64,000 bases of DNA from Botryococcus braunii (taxonomy: Eukaryota > Chlorophyta > Trebouxiophyceae): positions 555,975 through 619,974 of the forward strand of contig KV908373.1 in NCBI GenBank assembly GCA_002005505.1. Direction: 5' to 3'. The notes under the pieces were generated by a model. It was given only the letters and a program-made list of their open reading frames with translations, made no database searches and was not told the DNA's origin. Of this stretch, positions 55,610 to 64,000 are shown piece after piece. Made by a program: the position numbers and the translations under genes. Position 1 is the stretch's first letter. Each line of letters begins with the position of its first letter.

Positions 55610-55784
55610 TCCCAAGATATTGAAGACTCTGTCCGTAGGCCTTCTGAGTGAATATCCAGTTGTTCCTTTTTTACTTCTTCTTGCCGTCAGGCGAGTCCGT
55701 GGAAAACCCAGTACAGATGCATCCGATGATGCCATGCACTCCTGTCTGCCCTTGGCTCAGCTGGAAGGGCGTGGGCCCATAACC
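55283..55784 (-). other. COP2 leader with primer-binding site
   Basis: A 502-bp leader. The minus strand reads GGTTATGGGCCCACG directly after the 5' LTR, followed by a weaker match CTTCC.GCTG.GCCA. This is complementary to the anticodon arm and D arm of initiator tRNA-Met rather than its 3' end, as known for Drosophila copia. A poly-A/T run of about 32 lies at 55576-55607. Confidence 0.75.
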
Positions 55785-56487
55785 TCTAAAAGGTTATGGG
55801 CAGTGGCGTATCCTGTAAGCAAGCAGACAGGTCGTAAGTTCGTGCCTCTCCAGCTACAGTCCTTGACGACTGTCTGCTCTTTTAGACACATGCAACTGCA
55901 TGAACAAGACTGGCATCCTTATGTGCCCAGTATCTTTCCAAACCAGTTCCGTTACATGTTGATCTGTCAATGAGCATCTACACACGGATAAGCTCCTGAC
56001 GGCTGAAAGCAAGTACCTTCCTATACTCAATCAAGACTCCGTCCCTTAGCTGTTTGGGAGACTTGATTGTCCACTAAGATGGTTCACTTACAAACAAGCA
56101 ATCAAACATGAACACATTACCAATACACATCCTGCGTCACCGCACCTGTAAGCAAGCAGACAGGTCGTAAGTTCGTGCCTCTCCAGCTACAGTCCTTGAC
56201 GACTGTCTGCTCTTTTAGACACATGCAACTGCATGAACAAGACTGGCATCCTTATGTGCCCAGTATCTTTCCAAACCAGTTGCTCGACTATGCGGTGATC
56301 GCAGCTTTAATAGTCCTTTCACGCTAACGCGTAATCTAAATCAGATTGTACCTTATGTTCGAAATAGACCTCATCCGAACGTGTCTTGAGGTACCTTATG
56401 TGGATAGTGGACCCGTATCCTAATAATGTACATTTGAAGATCACCTAAAGCACAAGGCATTCTATAATGTATGTTCACAACTCAACA
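55785..56487 (-). repeat. COP2 5' LTR (703 bp)
   Basis: Matches the 3' LTR except one substitution noted in the middle (near 56099) and GA for CA at the inner end. It carries the two 135-bp repeats and the ATAAGGTAC motifs. Confidence 0.95.
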
Positions 56488-56492
56488 ACTAT

Positions 56493-56640
56493 GCATAGCA
56501 TAAATCAAATCAGATTTTGTCACCAAATAATCAATATTTAGTATAAAGAGTGAAGCTGATACTTACCGCACACCATATATCGTGCATGCGGGAACGCGGA
56601 ATCTAGGGGCCGAAAACATAAGGTGGTGTAGTCAGAAAAC
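56493..56640. other. Flanking sequence right of COP2
   Basis: AT-rich sequence, no gene seen; it continues from the left flank at 41273 if COP2 is removed. Confidence 0.5.
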
Positions 56641-57080
<440 letters not shown>

Positions 57081-58409
57081 ATAGTACTCGTCCTCTACAA
57101 AAAAGCCAAAAGTTAACTGAGGATCATCGTCTTTAAAGGTGTCCTCCATCCCCGTAAATTTCCCTTACCAACCCCTATTTTCTGTCGGGGTACCCATATT
57201 GCCTTGCAGATAAGGCGGGGGTGCCTCCCCGTAAAAAGACCTTGCAAACGCTGCAAAACGGGCATCGGGGGCCTGAGACTGATATATTTCACTTTTCCTT
57301 TAAAACGTGCGGGTTTCCAGAATGCCTTTCCAGATATCTTACGGGCCCCGCAAGCGAAGCCCAATCCCCGTACGGTCCCCGTACGGGTTGTCGTACCCTG
57401 TAACTACGTAACGTACGGTCACCGGGCCGGGACTCCCGGGGCATTATCGATATCGCCCGATCTTCCGATTTGCGAATTAGATTATAGTAGATTCGCCGAA
57501 TCTACTAAATGCCAGTTCTTTCTTCGAACTCTGGCTGTTCTATTGACCATGAGATGTGAGGCGTGCGACGTGACCCCCAAGGATATACAGCGTAGATACC
57601 CGGCCCGCGCAATCTAAACTTGCCCTGGTAAGCCTACGGCAAAGCAGGAGTCCACGATTAAGAAAGCTGGCAAGTAAGGGTTGAACAGGTTATAGATACT
57701 AACATGCAAGTACGCACCAGTTATCAACATGAAATTTGTTCAACGTGAACGAAGGATGCATCATATGAGTCGACAAAGTATCAAATGCTGAAGTGTGCAA
57801 GTCATTGGAGGTTATAACATGGCACAAGATATTAATGAACAGATAATTAGATTTAACTTGCTGCATGCAAGGATGATATAACACCCGTGCAGAGCGCATT
57901 TTCTTAGGAGACAACCGAGAACGGTAGGCCATAGACCTGTAAGTACTTAGCAATCAGCGCGGGAACGGTAGTGCTTAGGGAAGTTCTAGTATGGATCCTC
58001 TGATTGTTGACATTGCAGATGTATCCACAGCAAGTCCAAAAGATCGTAATAATCCTAGGCCTAGTGAGCCTAGAAGCGAGATGGAAACACCTCGATCACC
58101 TGAGTCAACAAGTAGGAGTGAGTTGTTGCCTATTATTGCTAATGATGCTGACACGTACAACATACACTTTAAGTGATTAACACATTAGAGGGTAGCTAGT
58201 GCCATATGCAGCTGCTGAGTTTTCTTGTATGGTTATACCTAGCAACCCAACCAGGCCAGCAGCTTGGTGTATACAAGACGCTGTCAATAGAACCTTGAAA
58301 AGAAGGACCCTGATCGTGCAGCCATGGTTAACATGACCTGTGCAATGATGGATGTTACTGCTGAATTTCAAACCCCTTATCTTGCACGTTGGACTCATAA
58401 CCCCTCCAA
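57081..58409. other. Unassigned sequence with a short ORF
   Basis: No recognised gene. An ORF at 57991-58176 encodes 61 residues (MDPLIVDIADVSTASPKDRN..., Ser/Pro/Glu-rich) and could be a relic of a gag N-terminus. A perfect small palindrome AGTAGATTCGCCGAATCTACT lies near 57487. Confidence 0.4.
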
Positions 58410-58793
<384 letters not shown>

Positions 58794-59083
58794 TGAAATA
58801 CCCCATATCACAATACCCAATATCACGCACACCCGTCGAAAGCACAAACACAGTAAGTACATGGTGGGGAAGGGGAGAGGATATATGCCACCACACCGAG
58901 GTCTTACCCAGGGCTTGCATACGACTTTAGGCTACATCATCCCAGAAGCCAAAAGAGAACTTTCAACGAAAACGTAAACCTAAAGGACATATATCACGGT
59001 AGGACGTTGTTTATGGAATAACCTCCCGAAGTCCAGAGAAAGGGGCGTTGTTTCTGGTACAACCCCACCGAAAACCACGAGAG

Positions 59084-59172
59084 AGAGAGAGAGAGAGGGG
59101 GGGAGGGAGGGAGGGAGGGAGGGAGGGAGGGAGGGAGGGAGGGAAGGAGGGAAGGAAGGAGGGAGGGAGAGG
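59084..59172 (+). repeat. (GA)n-(GGGA)n microsatellite
   Basis: GAGA run then a GGGA tetranucleotide array with a few GGAA variants. Confidence 0.97.
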
Positions 59173-59226
59173 TGGTGGGCTAACGATTTTGGCGCAGCCC
59201 GAGTCCGAGCACAAAACTGTTCGGGC

Positions 59227-59640
59227 TTGGAGTATTACGTATCGACAATTATGAATCTAGATGACCTTGATGAAGTCCCCATCTTTTCTTTGTCTTCACC
59301 ACCATGGCAAGTAACTGCTCCAATGGAGAGTGACACTTCGCAACACATCTACTTAGAGATAGCTGCAGCCAAGGTAAACCCAGACTTTATGCCAACGGCT
59401 TCTATGCCTACCTTTCGCCTTGATTTGACGGATAAATCGGGAAACGCTATGCAACAGAGAGACACGGGCCGCCTTGGGGGACACTAGGTGCAATGTAAAT
59501 CTCATCACAAGAAGAATTTTTACTAGGGACGGTGGTAGCTTAGGTCCCCATGCTTTTGCATGCATGTACAATCAAACCCTTCCCCATGCACCTAGCTAAT
59601 GGCAAATCCCAAGCTATCATATTCCAAGCTATTCAAAACT
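59227..59640 (+). pseudogene. D5, D-family protease relic
   Basis: The frame at 59227-59487 includes MPTFRLDLTDKSGNAMQQRDTG, matching D1 (MPTVGFQLMDKSGAMV). The next frame reads RCNVNLITRRIFTRDGGSLG, matching GCNVNLMSRRAFARDGGCMG of D1. A frameshift separates the halves and the active-site triplet is damaged. It is a non-functional fragment. Confidence 0.7.
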
Positions 59641-60050
59641 CATGTCTAGCGCTATATACTATGTACATAGTATAATATCTTGGAAAAGCCTTTTACCCCT
59701 TGTCGTTCCTTATAGTTTAATCACTGACTCAAGATTGTTTGGTTGGCTTCCCATCTATGTTCATTTATGAGAGTCATACATGAACATAAATTGTCGTGTT
59801 CATGTCACGATTTTGGGCAACCTGTCGCTATGTTTGGGGATCCGGTAATGATGCTCTCGCTTACATTTTGCTTGCTCTTACCATCTGAGGAAGCTTTTGT
59901 CTGTAGCTGACAGTCACTCACGGTGGTGTAGCGTTATTCCGAGGTGCTTGTGTTGTGTTGTGTCAATATGGTTAGCTCTTTCTTTCACACCTATAAATAT
60001 CTGAAAGGAATGGGATGTGAGTACCGACGTCTTCGCGCATAGGCACATGT
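59641..60050. other. Unassigned sequence
   Basis: Nothing recognised; it may include further decayed D-family DNA. Confidence 0.4.
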
Positions 60051-60051
60051 G

Positions 60052-60131
<80 letters not shown>
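60052..60131 (+). repeat. (TG)n microsatellite
   Basis: About 37 uninterrupted TG units after GCTCG. Confidence 0.98.
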
Positions 60132-60132
<1 letters not shown>

Positions 60133-60305
60133 CAAACCATTCAGTAGACTTGGGCCCTTGCATGACTGAAAAGGTTTAGAGTTGGGTTGCGAGCCGCAAC
60201 TTGCAACACAAACGACCCATCTGATGTCGTAGAAATTTCAAATTAATGAAATGGCCACCAAACGTGTGTGGACTGAGCCAATTTCTGTATTTCTTCGGGT
60301 TTGCA

Positions 60306-61169
<864 letters not shown>

Positions 61170-61177
61170 GTTTGCAG

Positions 61178-63009
61178 GATTGTGGAGTAACGAAGAGTGT
61201 TTCTTCCCGAGCTACGTGGTTGCTTTCCTGAAACGGTGCTTTGGTAACGTTCATCTTCTTTGATAACACCCAGATGTACGCACACTTGGCTTAGTTATAA
61301 AGGCTTGGATGCGTACCGCGCTGATCTGGTATAGCATGCATGCTATGTGGCAATGGAGGGATTGGATATCAGTGTGTCTTTGGTGCATGGGCCCCTCCGT
61401 GGCGGCCTTGGCTGGCGACTTCATGGAGTGCTGCCCGCGCACGGTGAACTTACAGGATTCTGCAGACCTTCTTGCTCACGTACAGCGATGGCAACCTCTG
61501 GTCACCCATGTTCCCTTCCACCCCTTCTCTCCATTGTTGCTTTTGTCCCTGCTTTCTTGCATGCTCGGGCACCACACGTGTGCTTCTGGTGAGGAGGAGG
61601 CACTCTGTGTGTTTCGTGCTTATCATCCCTACATTGTTAGTGGAGGGTTACGGATCACATGTTGGGTGTATATAATGTCTGTGATTGTAGCAGGTTGCCA
61701 TTCAGTTGTAGCTTGCTGCACAGCGGTATGCTTAGTTGCCTCTGCATTGAAATTTAAGTTTGTGTGCATGTCGGTGTTGCCATTCTGATTTGGTTATTTG
61801 AGAGAAGTGTTCATGTACTCCTCTTGTCGATGTTCGTGTTTCTCCTGTTGATTCCTGTAGCTGCTTCAATTATGAGAGCGGAATTCGCTCAGCGGACTGG
61901 GGTTGCCCATCGATTGCGTGACCACTGCACTTTTCTGTGTGCATCCTTCATCTGCCCTTGTCAGGATATGGAGAAATATGGTTAAGCATCGACGGTGAAA
62001 ACGGGAAAGGGGGTGGAGCGTGTATACGTGTAAATCTTCTCCCAGCCCCTGTCTTAGATGTTAAAGGCCATCAAAGTCAAAGCATCTACTTCCCTTGGAG
62101 CTCTGCTTCTTCCATCTAGAGTACCCCAAACTCAGCTGTATGTACCGTAATGGGAGCCCTGTCACCACAGCTGTCGTAGCAGGATCATGAGCATTAGCTG
62201 CTGGCAGTACGAGGAGCTTGCATCAAGTCTCGTCAGCATATCTGGGCAAGTTCTTGATCTGGATCGGAGCGCTGCATCAAGGACCGAGTCGCTGCTCGAA
62301 AACCATCAGAAATGGTTTTAAATCATCTTATTCGGAAGGTCCAAGGACAGACGCTCGCCTTCGAAGACGGTGTTGGACTCGCACAGCGTGGCCAAGAAAG
62401 GAGTGAATAAAATGTGGTTTTAGATGAGTCCATACCGGTCAACCAGTTTCTCACTCGATGTTGTACCAAGCTTCAAGAGGCGCAGAAGGAAAGCATACAG
62501 ATGCGCAGCTTGTACGGATGGCAATCGGAACATGAGTAGCTTTGAACAGCAACGTTTGGCAATACAACATAGTGCATATGTGTAGGATGAGATCAGACAG
62601 AGTGCTCGGAAGATCCTTGACATGTCCGAAACACCTATCGCGGCTGCCTCTTTCATCTCAGAGGTGGTGGGAATTCCTTTTCGAACACGACATATGTGTC
62701 ACGGCACTAATTGTCCTTGATCTAATGGTGCAAATGCACTGTTAAGAGCGAAGTACAAATGTGTGACGTGGGCGTTGCAAGTACTGCCCTAACGTTCTAG
62801 GATCGCTGCAGTTGAGGCGCCCGCCCTCGACAGTCGCCCGGATTGGCTGGGCTCAAGGTCTTGGAGTTCATTCTGTTATTTCTGGAGCCATTGTACCTTT
62901 AGAAGTTTAAGGTGGAAAGTGCTGAGAAGAGGGGAACGTTCCATATGTGTTAACAGGATGGCTTGGTCAAAAATAGTTGGCGAGATGGACATCAAGAAAA
63001 CGAGGATGA
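61178..63009. other. Unassigned sequence
   Basis: No supported gene. The 159-codon frame at 61309-61788 is Cys/Leu-rich without family motifs. Bases 62685-62880 resemble parts of 37190-37226 and 39466-39600, so dispersed repeats are present. Confidence 0.45.
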
Positions 63010-63253
63010 ACAAAACAGCTAGGCGCATCTGCAGATTCTACGCAGATTCAAGACATGAAGGCAGCCAAAACAGCCACATTGTCAGCGGAAGAAGCACAAG
63101 AAGCAGCCAAGACGGCCGCCGAGCCGTCAGCAGATAACAAGGAAAGCAGCCGAGAAAGTAGCCGAGGCGGCTAAGAAAGCAGCTGAGCAGAAGGAGGAGG
63201 GACTGCTGAACAACTTGGTTCAATTAATAACAAGACGAAGCGGACGGCTATAA
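63010..63253 (+). pseudogene. Ala/Lys/Glu-rich helical relic (LEA-like?), frameshifted
   Basis: One frame reads MKAAKTATLSAEEAQEAAKT and on to a stop; a shifted frame continues KAAEKVAEAAKKAAEQKEE and ends RRSGRL with TAA at 63251-63253. Together they resemble the amphipathic Ala/Lys/Glu repeats of group 3 LEA proteins or of other coiled segments. Without an upstream start and with a frameshift near 63135 it is at best a gene fragment. Confidence 0.3.
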
Positions 63254-64000
63254 CCAAGCACCAAGCCACTAAAATGAAACCGCCAGACCTAGTAGCAATG
63301 AGACGTTAAGGGTCTTTTGGATAACACTTGCACAGTTATTGATTTTGCTGAAGGATAAGACAATTGCTCTATCACCACTTTGTTGACAATGGGCTGAGAC
63401 AAGAATGGCTTGTTTTTGAGCTATGTAAGTTCGGTTTGCTGTATGCAAGTATGGACGAGCGCACAAAGTGTAGCAAGTTATGCTTAACTTGTTTCGTTGA
63501 GACATTTCAAGGCAATTGAGTACTGCATCGATTGCTGCACATCATGTGCTGACTTGTCCCACCGGTCCTTTTTGCAAAAGGATCATGTAAACTTCGAACA
63601 CAACACTATCACATTGCTTTCGTGTCTAATGCGTTCTATAACTTTTCAATGAGCAATATAAACTTTTGATGCAGTCATCAATGCTTAGTTAACCAAGGAA
63701 AGTTCATGTGCTTCTCGGCTCGTCGCATGAGGACAACCTTATCTGAGTGTTCCCTTAACACAGATCGTTTTATATGCGACAATGTCGTTTAATCTGTTTG
63801 CAAGTAGTCAGTTGTGGGCAACCTAGTAAGTAAAGAAGCTTCAACCGATGCTTACAACGGCAAGAGGGTTCGTACACGAACGGGCGCTTATGGTTCCTAT
63901 GATCACTTACAGTTTTACAACACTATGGTCTTCATGATTCACAACAATCGAAAAAGAAGAGAAAGACATTGTGATATTGTGTGTACTGATGAGATTGCCA
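63254..64000. other. Unassigned sequence
   Basis: No gene, repeat or element recognised. Confidence 0.45.

Noticed and set aside
59914..60163. Thr/His repeat ORFs
   Set aside because: They translate the TG microsatellite and have no other support.
61309..61788. 159-codon ORF
   Set aside because: Cys/Leu-rich with no recognisable domain or start context; composition is that of random open sequence.

Overview
This window is almost entirely mobile DNA from a large, repeat-rich eukaryotic genome. No host gene is recognised with confidence. The element types (Ty1/copia, chromodomain-bearing Ty3/gypsy, hAT, a large TIR transposon), GT-AG introns and long GA/CT and TG microsatellites fit a green-lineage genome such as a charophyte alga or bryophyte. 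That assignment is inference; nothing here proves a species.

Layout. 1-6239: Ty1/copia element COP1 (plus strand, 5' LTR outside the window), inserted in T1. 6240-7158: 3' part of T1, an LTR element with 165-bp LTRs. 7159-11096 plus 18579-19757: T2, a decayed minus-strand chromovirus probably of the same family. T2 is split by GYP-A (11097-18573), a complete, apparently intact Ty3/gypsy chromovirus with 478-bp LTRs and target duplication CCCGG. 19758-24654: GYP-B, a 5'-truncated, frameshifted sister of GYP-A, lying in D1. 24655-36480: several decayed copies (D1-D4) of an unusual gypsy-like family, including a 3.9-kb inverted duplication and a 339-bp solo-LTR-like insertion.

36481-41273 is mostly unassigned but holds HAT-1 (37638-38424), a short hAT derivative with clean terminal repeats. 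41279-56487 is COP2, a minus-strand copia element (703-bp LTRs, duplication ACTAT). COP2 is interrupted in its RNase H region by an 8115-bp transposon (42301-50415) with 44-bp perfect inverted repeats and a 3-bp duplication TCA. That transposon carries asymmetric subterminal repeats, two long hairpins, a plus-strand gene model of seven or more exons with canonical introns, a possible divergent minus-strand gene, and a 560-bp CT tract. I cannot place it in a named superfamily; it is the best candidate here for something undescribed.

56493-64000 holds long GA, GGGA and TG microsatellites, a protease relic of the D family, HAT-2 (60307-61169, 8-bp duplication GTTTGCAG), a short frameshifted Ala/Lys/Glu-rich relic near 63.1 kb, and unassigned sequence.

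The intact retroelements each encode Gag, aspartic protease, reverse transcriptase, RNase H and integrase; in copia the integrase precedes RT, in gypsy it follows RNase H. COP2 appears to be primed by the 5' half of initiator tRNA-Met, and GYP-A has a primer site resembling the complement of an initiator tRNA-Met 3' end. All statements come from reading the sequence and the conceptual translations; no database search was run.
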